NCBI GenBank assembly: GCA_041685735.1
Contig: JAWLFE010000009.1
Span: forward strand, 16,121 to 80,120
Length of the DNA: 64,000 nucleotides
Reading direction: 5' to 3'
DNA from: CSSed11-175R1 sp041685735
Lineage (GTDB): Bacteria > Actinomycetota > Nitriliruptoria > Nitriliruptorales > Nitriliruptoraceae
The notes beneath the pieces are model-generated. The model made no database searches. It saw only the letters and a list, made by a program, of their open reading frames with translations, and was not told the DNA's origin. Within the stretch, counting starts at the first letter, position 1. Every line of letters begins with the position of its first letter. Below, one piece after another: positions 1 through 9,221 of this stretch. The position numbers were made by a program, and so were the translations under genes.

Positions 1-232
1 GATGTCGGAGCCTGACGATCCGCACCTCGAGGAGGCGCTCCGGGCTTTCGAACGCCTCGGCGAGCCCGAGAGCGACGGTGATCCACCGGCCGTCCGGACC
101 GATCCGGCCGACCCTGCACCGATCGCCGCGGATGGGCCGGCGCCCGAGGAGGTCGGCGCGACGTCGGAGGCTCACTACGATGCGTGGCCGGACGTGGGGA
201 CCTCGCGTGTCTCCCCGCGGCAGGAGCGTGGT

Positions 233-1579
233 GTGGACAAGCAACAGGAGTACGTCCTCCGGACCGTGGAGGAACGTGACGTCCGGTTCATCCGGCTCTG
301 GTTCACCGATGTGCTCGGGTTCCTGAAGAGCGTCGCGATCACCGCCGCCGAACTCGAGAACGCCTTCACCGAGGGCATCGGGTTCGATGGCTCGTCGATC
401 GACGGCTTCGCACGGGTCCAGGAAGCCGACATGCTGGTGGTGCCGGATGCCTCGACGTTCCAGGTGCTGCCGTGGCGCCCGGAGTCGCAGGGCGTGGCCC
501 GCATGTTCTGCGACATCCTCACCCCGGATGGCCAACCGTTCGCGGCTGACCCGCGCCACGTGCTCAAGCGCACCCTGGAGCGCGCCGGTGAGATGGGTTT
601 CACCTTCTACGTCCATCCGGAGATGGAGTTCTTCCTGTTCAAGAGCCAGGACGACCCCACGCCGCTGGACAACGGGTCGTACTTCGACATGACGCCCCTG
701 GACGTCCAGCAGGACTTCCGTCGCCAGGCCATCAACATGCTCGAGCGCATGGGCATCTCGGTCGAGTTCTCCCACCACGAGGTCGCGCCCTCGCAGCACG
801 AGATCGACCTGCGGTTCGCCGATGCGCTGACCATGGCCGACAACATCATGACGTTCCGACTGGTCGTCAAGGAGACCGCGCTGCAACGGGGCATCTACGC
901 CTCGTTCATGCCCAAGCCCATCGAGGGTGAGTGGGGCAACGCGATGCACCTGCACCTGTCGCTGTTCGAGGGTGACACCAACGCCTTCCACGATCCGTCG
1001 GACGAGTACCGCCTGTCACCGATCGCCCGCATGTTCACCGCTGGCGTGCTGCGTCATGCCCGGGAGATCAGCGCGGTCACCAACCAGTGGGTCAACTCCT
1101 ACAAGCGTCTGACCGCACGGCTGCACGGCCCGTTGCCGTCCGGCGAGGCGCCCGTGTTCGTCACCTGGGGCCGATCCAACCGCAGCGCCCTGATCCGCGT
1201 TCCGATGTACAAGCCGCGCAAGGGCGCCTCCACGCGCATCGAGTACCGCGCTCCGGATCCGTCCTGCAACCCCTACCTCGCCTTCGCCCTGATCCTGGCT
1301 GCGGGGCTCAAGGGCATCGAGGAGGAGTACGTCCTGCCAGAGGAATCCGAGGACAACGCCTTCGAACTCACCGCTGCGGAGCGGGCGGCCACCGGTATCG
1401 AGCGCCTCCCGTCGAGCCTCGGTGAAGCGCTGCAGATCATGGAGTCATCGGAACTGGTCGCCGAGACGCTCGGCGAGCACCTGTTCTCCCACTTCCTCGC
1501 CAACAAGCGACGGGAGTGGGAGGAGTACTCCGCCCACGTCACGCCGTTCGAGATCGAGCGCTTCCTGCCGTTGCTGTGA
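233..1579 (+). CDS. glnA2: Glutamine synthetase, GlnA2-type (type I, alpha-like)
   Basis: Makes glutamine from glutamate, ammonia and ATP in the cytoplasm. The 448-residue protein has the N-terminal beta-grasp with DGSS at residues 52-55 and the catalytic domain with HHEVAPSQHEIDLR, FMPKP and the Arg-rich FVTWGRSNRSALIR segment. GTG 233 is chosen because AGGAG (222-226) lies 6 nt upstream and VDKQQEYVLRT matches the usual GlnA2 start. The frame stays open back to position 2, but that extension is Pro/Asp/Ala-rich and unlike the family. The Tyr-containing adenylylation motif of GlnA (YDLPPEE) is absent: the matching region reads EEEYVLPEESEDN. It sits 7 bp before glnE, so the two are probably cotranscribed. 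Confidence 0.92.
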   Translation: MDKQQEYVLRTVEERDVRFIRLWFTDVLGFLKSVAITAAELENAFTEGIGFDGSSIDGFARVQEADMLVVPDASTFQVLPWRPESQGVARMFCDILTPDGQPFAADPRHVLKRTLERAGEMGFTFYVHPEMEFFLFKSQDDPTPLDNGSYFDMTPLDVQQDFRRQAINMLERMGISVEFSHHEVAPSQHEIDLRFADALTMADNIMTFRLVVKETALQRGIYASFMPKPIEGEWGNAMHLHLSLFEGDTNAFHDPSDEYRLSPIARMFTAGVLRHAREISAVTNQWVNSYKRLTARLHGPLPSGEAPVFVTWGRSNRSALIRVPMYKPRKGASTRIEYRAPDPSCNPYLAFALILAAGLKGIEEEYVLPEESEDNAFELTAAERAATGIERLPSSLGEALQIMESSELVAETLGEHLFSHFLANKRREWEEYSAHVTPFEIERFLPLL

Positions 1580-1586
1580 CGCGATC

Positions 1587-4500
1587 ATGAGCGCCCGACC
1601 GAGGTCCCTGCGCGCCCGGCTGGCCGCCGCGGGACTGGATCCCGACCGCGCCTGGCCGGAACTCAAGGCCGCCGGACTGCTCCCCGACGACGGCGAGGAC
1701 ATCCGTCACGGTCTCCTGCCGATGATCAGCGAGGCGACCGACCCGCAGGACGCCGTGTCGTGCATCACCGCGCTCGCCTCGGAACACCCCGGGTTGCTGG
1801 GGCGCGTGGCCGACGACCACGACTGGCTCGCCCGGGTGGTGGCGGTCGCGGGCGCCTCGCGCCCGCTCGGGGATCTGCTGGCACAGCATCCGGACGCGGT
1901 CGCTGCCTTGCGCACCCTGGATCGGGTGGACATCGACGCCACCGCAACGGCGGTCGCTGAGGCCGTCGGGGCCTCCGATGATCCGCGGATCCAGTCCTCG
2001 GGCATCGCGGCGATCCGCCGCGCCGCGACCGCGGACATCGCCGCGCGCGACCTCACCGGCGTCGCCGGGGTCGAGGAGATCGCCGACGAACTCGCGGGCC
2101 TGGCCCAGGGGGTGCTGGCCGGCACGTTGGAGGCGGTCCACGAGCAGGTCGCGGGCGCGGATCGCTCGGTGCGGATCGCGGTCATCGGGATGGGCAAGCT
2201 CGGTGGACTCGAGCTCAACTACGTCTCGGACGTCGATGTCGTGTTCGTCCACGAGCCGCTCGACGGCGTGGATGAATCGGTCGCGGCCCACGAGGCCACC
2301 GAGGTGCTCACCACGTTGCTGGAACTGCTGAACGCGTCCACCACGATGGGCCGTGCCTACGAGGTGGATCCCACCCTGCGACCCGAAGGTCGCACCGGAG
2401 CGCTCTCCCGCACGGTCTCGTCCTTCGTGGCCTACTGGGAACGGTGGGCCAAGACCTGGGAGTTCCAGGCCCTGATCAAGGCACGCCCGGTCGCCGGTGA
2501 CCTCGACCTGGGCGAACGCTGGCTGCGGGCCGCGGAACCGTTCGTCTGGCCCGACGAGCTGGATCCCGAGGTGATCGCCGAGATCCGGCAGATGAAGGCG
2601 AGGATCGAGACCAAGCCGGAGGTGGTGCGTCACGGTGGACGCCAGGTCAAGCTCGGTCCGGGAGGGATCCGTGACATCGAGTTCGCCGTGCAGTTGCTCC
2701 AGCTCGTGCACGGACGGGGGGACCGGTCGCTGCGCCTGACCGGAACACTGCCGGCCCTGGCGGCGCTGGTGGCCAACGGCTACGTCGACGACGAGGACGC
2801 GCAGCCGTTCGCGGCGGCCTACCGCCAGCTGCGCACGATCGAACACCGCCTCCAGCTGGCACACGAGCGACGGACCCACACCATCCCCAAGGATGACGCC
2901 AACCAGGAGTGGTTGGCGCGGTCGCTCGGCTACCGACCCGACGGTGATCAGGCAGCGCGCGTCGCGTTCCTCCGCGATCTCACGCGGGTCCAGGGCGAGG
3001 TGCGCGAACTGCACGCCAAACTGTTCTACCGCCCGCTGCTGGAGGCCTACGCCGAGGTGCCGACGACCACCACGGGCGTCAGCGTGCCGGGCGAGGTCAC
3101 CGCCATGGGTGCGACGGCCGCCCAGGAGCGGCTGGAGGCGCTCGGCTTCCGGGACGGCGCCGCCGCGCTGCGCGACCTGGGGTCCCTGACAGCCGGACTC
3201 TCCCGACGGGCACGCACGGTGCGCGCGGTCCTCCCGGCGATCCTCGACGTCCTGCAGGACACGCCCGACCCGGACCGTGGTCTGTCGTCGTTCCGCGACC
3301 TCGTCGAGGCGCAGGGTGACCGTGGCGAGCTGCTGTCACACCTCCGCGACCACCCGCCTGCGTCCGAACTGCTCGGACGTGTCCTCGGCACCAGCCGGGT
3401 CGCCGGTGAGCTGCTCGTCGGCCAACCGCAGGGCATCGAATGGCTGCAGGACGACGGCCTGCGTGACCACGCGCGCGATCGTGACGAGCTGGTCAAGATG
3501 GCCGTGGCCCGGTTGCACTGGCAGGACACCGACGCCGCGCTGCGCCGCTTCAAACGGCTGGAGCTGCTACGGATCGTGCTGCGCGACCTGTCCGGTGCCG
3601 CGGGGATCGGTGGTGTCGGTCAGGAGTTGACCGCGCTCGGCGAGGCCTGTCTGGTCGCCGCGCTCCGTGCCGAGTTGCGGGCACAGGCACGTCGGCTGGA
3701 GCTGGATTCTCCGGACGAGCTGCCGGTGAGCATCGCGATCATCGGCATGGGCAAACTCGGTGGGCGCGAGCTGAACTACGTCTCCGACCTCGACGTGCTG
3801 TTCGTCCATGAGATCGTCCCCGGTCCCGGCGACGAACAGCAGTCCACCAGGCTGGCCATGGACATCGTCGGCAACGTCATGCGATCCCTGTCGGCCATCA
3901 CCGCCGAGGGCACCGCCTTCGAGGTGGACGCCGACCTGCGTCCAGAGGGGCGCTCCGGACCGCTGTCCCGGTCGCTCGAGTCCTACCAGGGGTACTGGGA
4001 CCGGTGGTCCGACCCGTGGGAACACCAGGCGTTGCTCAAGGCCCGGCACGTCGCCGGGGACCGCGACCTCGGGCAGCGGTTCGTCGAGGTGGCCCGCGAC
4101 CTCGCGTACCCGACCGAGAACCCGGATGCGGTCCTCGCACCGATGCGCCGGATGAAGGCGCGGATCGAGAAGGAGCGCATCCCCCGACGCATCCCCGCCG
4201 AGCGACACCTGAAGCTCGGGCCGGGTGGGTTGTCGGATGTCGAGTGGACCGTGCAACTGCTGCTGCAGGCCAACGGTGGCAGGGTCCGCTCGATCCGATC
4301 GACCTCCACGATGGAGGCACTCGACGCCCTCCAGGACGCATCCGTGATCGGTCACCAGGATGCCGTGTGGCTGCGCGACAGCTACCGCTTCCTGTCGGAG
4401 TTGCGCAACCGCCTCTACCTGCTGCGCCACCGGGACGTGGATGTCATGCCCTCGGCCCCATCCGACCTCGAGAAGCTGGCCCGATCCATGGGCTATGGCC

Positions 4501-4616
4501 GGGGGCGCTGGCAGGAACTGGAGGAGGATCGGCTGCGGCATGCCCGACACGTCCGACGGGTCTGTGAGCGCGTGTTCTACGGCATCCAACCGGGAACGAA
4601 CGCCGGGGGCTGGTGA
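1587..4616 (+). CDS. glnE: Bifunctional glutamine synthetase adenylyltransferase/deadenylylase
   Basis: Adds AMP to, and phosphorolytically removes it from, a Tyr of type I glutamine synthetase in response to nitrogen status. The protein of about 1009 residues has the expected duplicated nucleotidyltransferase fold. The motif GMGKLGG-ELNYVSD-D occurs near residues 196-220 and again near 713-738, each followed by an R-PEGR-G-LSR segment and a GPGG-D-E segment. Full length for the family. ATG 1587 follows the glnA2 stop by 7 bp; the open frame upstream lies inside glnA2 in another frame. Its likely substrate is the GlnA encoded at 9222-10655, not its operon partner, which lacks the target motif. 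Confidence 0.95.
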   Translation: MSARPRSLRARLAAAGLDPDRAWPELKAAGLLPDDGEDIRHGLLPMISEATDPQDAVSCITALASEHPGLLGRVADDHDWLARVVAVAGASRPLGDLLAQHPDAVAALRTLDRVDIDATATAVAEAVGASDDPRIQSSGIAAIRRAATADIAARDLTGVAGVEEIADELAGLAQGVLAGTLEAVHEQVAGADRSVRIAVIGMGKLGGLELNYVSDVDVVFVHEPLDGVDESVAAHEATEVLTTLLELLNASTTMGRAYEVDPTLRPEGRTGALSRTVSSFVAYWERWAKTWEFQALIKARPVAGDLDLGERWLRAAEPFVWPDELDPEVIAEIRQMKARIETKPEVVRHGGRQVKLGPGGIRDIEFAVQLLQLVHGRGDRSLRLTGTLPALAALVANGYVDDEDAQPFAAAYRQLRTIEHRLQLAHERRTHTIPKDDANQEWLARSLGYRPDGDQAARVAFLRDLTRVQGEVRELHAKLFYRPLLEAYAEVPTTTTGVSVPGEVTAMGATAAQERLEALGFRDGAAALRDLGSLTAGLSRRARTVRAVLPAILDVLQDTPDPDRGLSSFRDLVEAQGDRGELLSHLRDHPPASELLGRVLGTSRVAGELLVGQPQGIEWLQDDGLRDHARDRDELVKMAVARLHWQDTDAALRRFKRLELLRIVLRDLSGAAGIGGVGQELTALGEACLVAALRAELRAQARRLELDSPDELPVSIAIIGMGKLGGRELNYVSDLDVLFVHEIVPGPGDEQQSTRLAMDIVGNVMRSLSAITAEGTAFEVDADLRPEGRSGPLSRSLESYQGYWDRWSDPWEHQALLKARHVAGDRDLGQRFVEVARDLAYPTENPDAVLAPMRRMKARIEKERIPRRIPAERHLKLGPGGLSDVEWTVQLLLQANGGRVRSIRSTSTMEALDALQDASVIGHQDAVWLRDSYRFLSELRNRLYLLRHRDVDVMPSAPSDLEKLARSMGYGRGRWQELEEDRLRHARHVRRVCERVFYGIQPGTNAGGW

Positions 4617-4645
4617 CCGCCGCGCTCACGTCGCGCGCAGGTCCC

Positions 4646-6310
4646 TCACAGTACGAGTTCCCGGAGGTGGTCGAGGCCGATCGGCCCGGACCCGAGGACG
4701 TCGGCGTGGAAGGTCTTCAGGTCGAACCCGGCCCCATCCCGCTCGCGGCGTCGCTCCCGGAGCCGCAGGATCTCACGCTGACCGATCGCGTAGCTGATGG
4801 CCTGGCCAGGCCAGCCGAGGTAGCGGGTCACCTCGCTGACCGCGTAGTCCTCGTCCAGCCCGCCGAGGTCGGTCAGCGCAGCCACGGCCAGCTCGAAGGT
4901 CCAGGCTGCACCGGGCGCCAGCGGTGCGTCGGACGGGATCCGTCGTTGCAGGTGCAGGCCGATGTCGATCACGACCCGTAGGACACGCAGGAGCGAGGAG
5001 GTCAGGTATCCGAGTTCGTACGCCGGCCGTTCCAGGAAGCCGAGTTCGTCCATCAGGGTCTCGGTGTACAGCGCCCAACCCTCGCCGTAGCCCGGGTTCC
5101 AGATCAGCAACCGGTGGGCCCGTGACAGCCGATCGGCATGCATGACCTGCAGGCCGATCTGCAGGTGGTGTCCCGGGAACCCTTCGTGATAGGCGGTGGA
5201 GACCTCCTCGAACAGCGGCACGGCCGTGCGCTCGCCGAGCGACCACCAGATCGATCCGGGCCGGGTCAGGTCCTCGCTCGGTCCGACGTAGTAGGCGCCC
5301 AGCGCGCCACCGGGTGGTGCCAGCTTCACCTCGACGTGCCGGATCGGCGGTGGGACGTCGAAGTGCTCACCCGACAGTGACGCCAGGGCGATGGACTGGC
5401 GCTCCTGCATCAGGTCACGGAACCGTTCTGGGGACGGGGCCGCTTCGGCGGGGTCGGTCCGCAGGCGCTCCAGGACCGCGGCCAGGGTGGCGTCCGGGTC
5501 GATGCGGGCGGCCACCGACCCGGCACGATCCAGCAGGGCGGCGAGCTCCTCCCAGGCCCAGTCGTAGGCCTCCGCGACGTCGAGGTCGGTCCCGAGCAGC
5601 CCCTGCAGCGCCCGCTGGTAGCGCTCCGGTCCGACGGCATCGGCCCGGGGTGCTGCTGGCAGGTAGACCTGCTCGAGCCAGTCGGCGGTGGACGCGGCTG
5701 CCTGCCGCAGCGCGGGCAGGCTGTGGGCGATCCGCTCGACCAGGTGGGGCGCCTCCCGGCGCAGCCGATCGGCCCGGCGAGGGAACGCGCCGTCGTCTGC
5801 GACCGCGTCCCGGAGTTGCCCGGCGACGCTGAGGACCTGGCGGCGGGCGGCTATCGCGCCACGATCCATGCCTGCTCCCAGGCGTCGCTGCCAGGCAGCC
5901 AGCGCGCCGGGCACCGTCTCCAGGCGCTGTGTGAGTGCTTCCTGGCCCTCCGGGGTGGAGGCGTCCTGCACCTCGAGGATGTCGCGCAGTGCCGGCACGG
6001 TTGAGGCGATGTGGCTGACGTCCCGGAACGGTTCAGCGTGGGCGTGCTCGTCGAGCCGTGGGTCGAGGTGATCACGCAGTGCACGGATCGCAAGTCGCTC
6101 GTCGGCGTTGCGTGGCGCGGGCAGTCCGGCGAGCTCGGCCCGCGTGCGCTGCAGGAGGTCCGCTTCCGCGGCGACGCCATCGGGGCCGAGGTCGCCCCAG
6201 CGGTGATCGTGGCCGCCCACGCCCATGTAGGTGGCGGCCATCGGGGCGAGCGCGGCGGTCTCGTCCACGAACCGGTCGGCGAGGCCGAAGACGGGGTGAT
6301 CGGTCGTCAC
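4646..6310 (-). CDS. DUF885 family protein, probable zinc-dependent peptidase-like
   Basis: About 554 residues matching the DUF885 family (a lineage related to M32/M1-type metallopeptidases; few members are biochemically defined). The key signature is YHEGFPGHHLQ, an HExxH-like zinc site of the form HEG-PGHH, followed by the YGEGWALYTE block that supplies the third ligand. No signal peptide is visible, so it is probably cytoplasmic. GTG 6310 has GAGGA 5 nt upstream on its strand; the longer frame upstream is GC-rich read-through. A -10 candidate TAGGGT lies at 6351-6356. It is convergent with glnE (30 bp apart) and divergent from the hydrolase operon. Substrate unknown. Confidence 0.85.
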   Translation of the reverse strand: MTTDHPVFGLADRFVDETAALAPMAATYMGVGGHDHRWGDLGPDGVAAEADLLQRTRAELAGLPAPRNADERLAIRALRDHLDPRLDEHAHAEPFRDVSHIASTVPALRDILEVQDASTPEGQEALTQRLETVPGALAAWQRRLGAGMDRGAIAARRQVLSVAGQLRDAVADDGAFPRRADRLRREAPHLVERIAHSLPALRQAAASTADWLEQVYLPAAPRADAVGPERYQRALQGLLGTDLDVAEAYDWAWEELAALLDRAGSVAARIDPDATLAAVLERLRTDPAEAAPSPERFRDLMQERQSIALASLSGEHFDVPPPIRHVEVKLAPPGGALGAYYVGPSEDLTRPGSIWWSLGERTAVPLFEEVSTAYHEGFPGHHLQIGLQVMHADRLSRAHRLLIWNPGYGEGWALYTETLMDELGFLERPAYELGYLTSSLLRVLRVVIDIGLHLQRRIPSDAPLAPGAAWTFELAVAALTDLGGLDEDYAVSEVTRYLGWPGQAISYAIGQREILRLRERRRERDGAGFDLKTFHADVLGSGPIGLDHLRELVL

Positions 6311-6350
6311 GGGGTTCCTCGGGGCGGGGGGCGGCGATCCGGGCTGCGGA

Positions 6351-6408
6351 ACCCTAACCCGAGGCCCGGGCCGCGACGTCAGGAGGCGTCGGTGGGAGCG
6401 CGTAGGCT
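6351..6408. promoter_or_regulatory. Divergent -10 elements for DUF885 gene and hydrolase operon
   Basis: On the minus strand TAGGGT (6356-6351) would start a transcript near 6344, 34 nt before the DUF885 GTG. On the plus strand TAGGCT (6403-6408) would start near 6415, about 16 nt before the hydrolase GTG at 6431. Neither has a clear TTGACA -35 box. The motif recurs across the window. Confidence 0.45.
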
Positions 6409-6430
6409 GCGCGCGTCGAAAGGTGTGACG

Positions 6431-7369
6431 GTGTGGCGTGAGGGATACGTCTCCGGCGGGAAGACGCGGTTCTTCGTCCGTGCGCTCGGATCGCCATCCT
6501 GGGATGTCCCCGATGGTGAGACACCCCGCGACGACCTCATCGTCCTGCTGCACGGCTGGCCCGAGGACGGCTCATCGTGGCACCTGGTCGCGCCGACGCT
6601 CGTCGAGGCCGGCTACCGCGTGGTGTGTCCGGACCTGAAGGGGTTCGGCCGCTCCGATGCCCCGCGCCACGGCTACGACCCGGAGACGCTCGCGGACGAG
6701 ATCGCACAGTTGATCCGTGGGCTGCACGCTCGCCGTGCCGTGGTGGTCGGCCATGACTGGGGGGGTGCGGTCGCGTTGTCGACGGCCTTCCGTCATCCGG
6801 GTCGGGTGCGGGCCCTGGGGGTCGCCTCGTCTCCCTTCCGGCAGGTCGATCTCCGGGCCGCCTGGCACATCCCGTTGCTCAACGTCCCGCTGGCACCGCA
6901 GGTGGCCTTCCGGCTCGCGGGCGGGCCGCTCACGCGCGGCGCGATCCGGTACTCCGCGGTGGTCAAGGATCCCTTCACGCCGGAGGCCATGGAGCGCTAC
7001 GTCGCTGCGGTGACCGCGGATCCGGCCGCGTGGCTGGCCTACTACCGGACCCTGTCACGCCGCGCGGTCGTGGATGTCGCCCTGCGTCGTCTGCGGCGGA
7101 CCGCACCCTTCCTGCGCAGCCCCGAGGGCCCCCATCGCCTGCGGGTCCCGGCCATGGTGCTCTGGGGCGAACAGGACCGGGTGACCCCGTTCCACCTCGC
7201 CTCGAAGGTGGCCCGCGACCTGGACGCCACGCTCGTCGGTATCCCCGAGGTCGGCCACTTCGTGCACGAGGAGGCACCGGAGATCGTTGCGGACACCGTC
7301 CTGCAGTTGACCCACGCCGCAGATGTCGCGGAGGAGGCCGCCCGGCAACGCTCGGAGGACCAGACGTGA
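6431..7369 (+). CDS. Alpha/beta hydrolase, epoxide hydrolase-like
   Basis: A 312-residue alpha/beta hydrolase. The oxyanion motif HGWPEDGSSW and the nucleophile elbow VGHDWGG (Asp109) are those of soluble epoxide hydrolases and haloalkane dehalogenases, which attack through Asp rather than Ser. The late acid region is WGEQDRVTP and the catalytic His lies in VGHFVHEEAP. GTG 6431 has GAAAGG (6418-6423) at a 7 nt spacing; an alternative GTG at 6425 is too close to that site. Its end overlaps the next start by 4 bp (GTGA), making it the first gene of a four-gene operon. Substrate not predictable. Confidence 0.85.
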   Translation: MWREGYVSGGKTRFFVRALGSPSWDVPDGETPRDDLIVLLHGWPEDGSSWHLVAPTLVEAGYRVVCPDLKGFGRSDAPRHGYDPETLADEIAQLIRGLHARRAVVVGHDWGGAVALSTAFRHPGRVRALGVASSPFRQVDLRAAWHIPLLNVPLAPQVAFRLAGGPLTRGAIRYSAVVKDPFTPEAMERYVAAVTADPAAWLAYYRTLSRRAVVDVALRRLRRTAPFLRSPEGPHRLRVPAMVLWGEQDRVTPFHLASKVARDLDATLVGIPEVGHFVHEEAPEIVADTVLQLTHAADVAEEAARQRSEDQT

Positions 7370-7947
7370 GGATCGCCATCCACGTGTTCGAGGGCGCGGA
7401 GGAGCTCGATTGGGCGGGTCCCTGGGAGGTCCTGGCGTTCTGGGCCCACGGGTTCGACGATGACGTGCAGGTCGTCACCGTCTCTGACGTACCCGGGCCG
7501 GTGACCTGCGCCAAGGGGTTGCGGGTGCTCACCGATCACACCTGGGAGGACCTCGGTCCGATCGACGTGCTGCTCTATCCCGGCGGACGCGGGACCAGGC
7601 AGCACATCGGGGACGTCGCGATCCAGGAGCGGCTCCGGGCCTTCCACGACGCCGGCACGCTGATGATGAGCGTGTGTACCGGCTCGCTCGTCTACGCCGA
7701 TGCCGGTCTTCTGGATGGCCGGCCCGCCACCACCCACTGGTCGACGCTGGACCGCCTCGCGGAACTGGGCACCGACATCGAGGTACGTCCCGACGACCGG
7801 TTCGTGGACACCGGGCGGTTGATCACGGCGGCTGGGGTCTCCGCGGGCATCGATGCGGCGCTGCACCTGGTCGCGCGCCTGTCCTCGGTCGAGCGGGCCC
7901 GCGAGGTCCGGCGCGGGATCCAGTACGACCCGGAGCCGCCGGTGTGA
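7366..7947 (+). CDS. DJ-1/PfpI family protein (isonitrile hydratase-like)
   Basis: A 193-residue class I glutamine amidotransferase-like domain. The conserved Cys104 sits in a nucleophile elbow reading MSVCTGSLVYADAGLLDG followed by ATTHW, the pattern of the isonitrile hydratase/AraC-N-terminal branch, with YPGGRGTR earlier. Members include hydratases, glyoxalase-like enzymes and regulators, so the reaction is open. It lacks a C-terminal AraC DNA-binding domain and is therefore not a regulator of that type. Start and stop both overlap neighbours by 4 bp, indicating translational coupling. Confidence 0.82.
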   Translation: MRIAIHVFEGAEELDWAGPWEVLAFWAHGFDDDVQVVTVSDVPGPVTCAKGLRVLTDHTWEDLGPIDVLLYPGGRGTRQHIGDVAIQERLRAFHDAGTLMMSVCTGSLVYADAGLLDGRPATTHWSTLDRLAELGTDIEVRPDDRFVDTGRLITAAGVSAGIDAALHLVARLSSVERAREVRRGIQYDPEPPV

Positions 7948-8633
7948 CCGGCCCCTCCCTGCCACGCGGCGTCGTGTTCGACTGCGATGGCACGATCGCT
8001 GACACGGAGTCGTTGTCCAACCGTGCCTGGCGTCGGACCCTCGCGACCTACGGCTACGCGCCGACCGACGACGACTTCGCGGCGGTCATCGGGCATCCGT
8101 TCCCGCAGAACTGGACCTACTTCTCCGAACGTGCCGATCTGGGTGACGAGGGCCGGTTCCGGACGTCGCTGCGCGAGCGCTTCATCGATCTGTTCGACCG
8201 TGAACTGGTGCTGTACCCGGACGCCATCGCAACGATCGGGCAGCTGCACCGTGCCGGGGTTCCGATCGCCGTGGCGTCGTCGTCCAGCCACCAGCACGTC
8301 GAGCGGGTGCTGGAGCGGGGTGGTGTGACCTCGATGGTCCGGGCGATCGTCGGGGCGGATGACGTGGACCGGCACAAGCCCGACCCGCAGCCCTACCGGA
8401 AGGCTGCGGACCTGATCGGGGTTGCCGCCCCTGACTGTGCGGCCGTCGAGGACACCGCGGTCGGCCTGACTGCCGCGAACGGCGCCGGGATGTTCACCGT
8501 CGGGATCGTCCGCACGCACGGCAGCGACGACGGTCTGGCGTCCGCGGACCGGGTCGTGCACGAACTGACCCCCGACGTGCTGCGACCCGACGCAGACGGT
8601 CACCTCGGGGGAACCACCTCGACGAGGAGTTGA
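7944..8633 (+). CDS. HAD-superfamily hydrolase, beta-phosphoglucomutase-like subfamily
   Basis: A 229-residue HAD phosphatase/mutase. Motif I is VVFDCDGTIAD (Asp13 nucleophile, Asp15), motif II is ASSSS, motif III Lys is in DVDRHKPDP, and motif IV is VEDTAVGLTAA. A helical cap lies between motifs I and II, as in sugar-phosphate phosphatases and phosphoglucomutases. GTG 7944 overlaps the preceding stop by 4 bp. The last bases contain the SD of the following DoxX gene. The substrate cannot be read from sequence. Confidence 0.88.
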   Translation: MTGPSLPRGVVFDCDGTIADTESLSNRAWRRTLATYGYAPTDDDFAAVIGHPFPQNWTYFSERADLGDEGRFRTSLRERFIDLFDRELVLYPDAIATIGQLHRAGVPIAVASSSSHQHVERVLERGGVTSMVRAIVGADDVDRHKPDPQPYRKAADLIGVAAPDCAAVEDTAVGLTAANGAGMFTVGIVRTHGSDDGLASADRVVHELTPDVLRPDADGHLGGTTSTRS

Positions 8634-8635
8634 TC

Positions 8636-9142
8636 ATGGAGGCCATCGACCTGGGGCTGCTGGTCCTGCGCGTGCTGGTCGGGGTCACGTTCTCCCTGCA
8701 CGGGTTCCAGAAGCTGTTCGGTTGGTTCGGCGGGGGAGGGTTGTCGGGAACCGCGTCGTGGTTCCGATCGATCGGGTTCGGCGACGGCCGTCTCGCTGCG
8801 GCGATGGCCGGTGGCAGCGAGGTCGCCGGAGGGCTCGGCCTGGCGGCCGGACTGCTCACACCGTTCGCTGCGGCGGCGATGATCGGGACGATGACCACGG
8901 CGGCGTTCGTGAACAACGCGTCCAAGGGCTTCTGGTCCGCCGGCAACGGGTGGGAGCTCAACGGCTACCTGATCGTGATCCCGTTCGCGGTCGCGATCAC
9001 CGGGCCCGGTGCCTACTCGCTGGACGCGGCGCTCGGGCTCGAGGTGCTGTGGGGCCCGGTGCCGGCCGCCATCGCGCTGGTGGTCGGTGTCGCGGGTGGC
9101 TGGCTGCGCTGGACGACGCGAACCCCGCCGGTCGAGGACTGA
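8636..9142 (+). CDS. DoxX family membrane protein
   Basis: A 168-residue protein with four predicted membrane segments. The conserved block is LRVLVGVTFSLHGFQKLFGWFGG near the N-terminus and a second helix rich in Gly/Ala (EVAGGLGLAAGLLTP), as in DoxX/SURF4-like proteins. Such proteins are linked in some bacteria to thiol or oxidative stress complexes, but no activity is assigned here. ATG 8636 has GAGGAG (8624-8629) 6 nt upstream. It is the last gene of the operon and is followed by a strong hairpin. Confidence 0.85.
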   Translation: MEAIDLGLLVLRVLVGVTFSLHGFQKLFGWFGGGGLSGTASWFRSIGFGDGRLAAAMAGGSEVAGGLGLAAGLLTPFAAAAMIGTMTTAAFVNNASKGFWSAGNGWELNGYLIVIPFAVAITGPGAYSLDAALGLEVLWGPVPAAIALVVGVAGGWLRWTTRTPPVED

Positions 9143-9163
9143 GCACGCGGTCGCCCGGCACGA

Positions 9164-9202
9164 CGAGGACCGGGCGCGCCTCGCGGCGGCGCCCGGTCCT
9201 CG
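9164..9202. terminator. Strong hairpin between convergent doxX-like gene and glnA
   Basis: A perfect 14-bp inverted repeat (9164-9177 with 9189-9202, core GAGGACCGGGCGC) around an 11-nt loop lies between the stops of the DoxX gene and glnA. There is no long T-run on either side. The position suggests a bidirectional terminator or 3'-end stabiliser. Confidence 0.7.
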
Positions 9203-9221
9203 GGTGGTCGTCCTGGTCGGC

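Noticed and set aside
2..232. N-terminal extension of glnA2 starting at ATG 2
   Set aside because: The frame is open, but the sequence is low-complexity and the SD-supported GTG 233 gives the normal GlnA2 start. A real upstream gene end cannot be excluded at the window border.
1539..3014. Long antisense frame of 491 codons inside glnE
   Set aside because: It lies opposite a well-supported glnE frame. In DNA this GC-rich, frames whose wobble bases face G/C-rich codon positions stay open by chance. It has no SD and no family-like motif.
3567..4589. Second long antisense frame in glnE (340 codons)
   Set aside because: Same reason; it mirrors codon positions of the duplicated GlnE domain.
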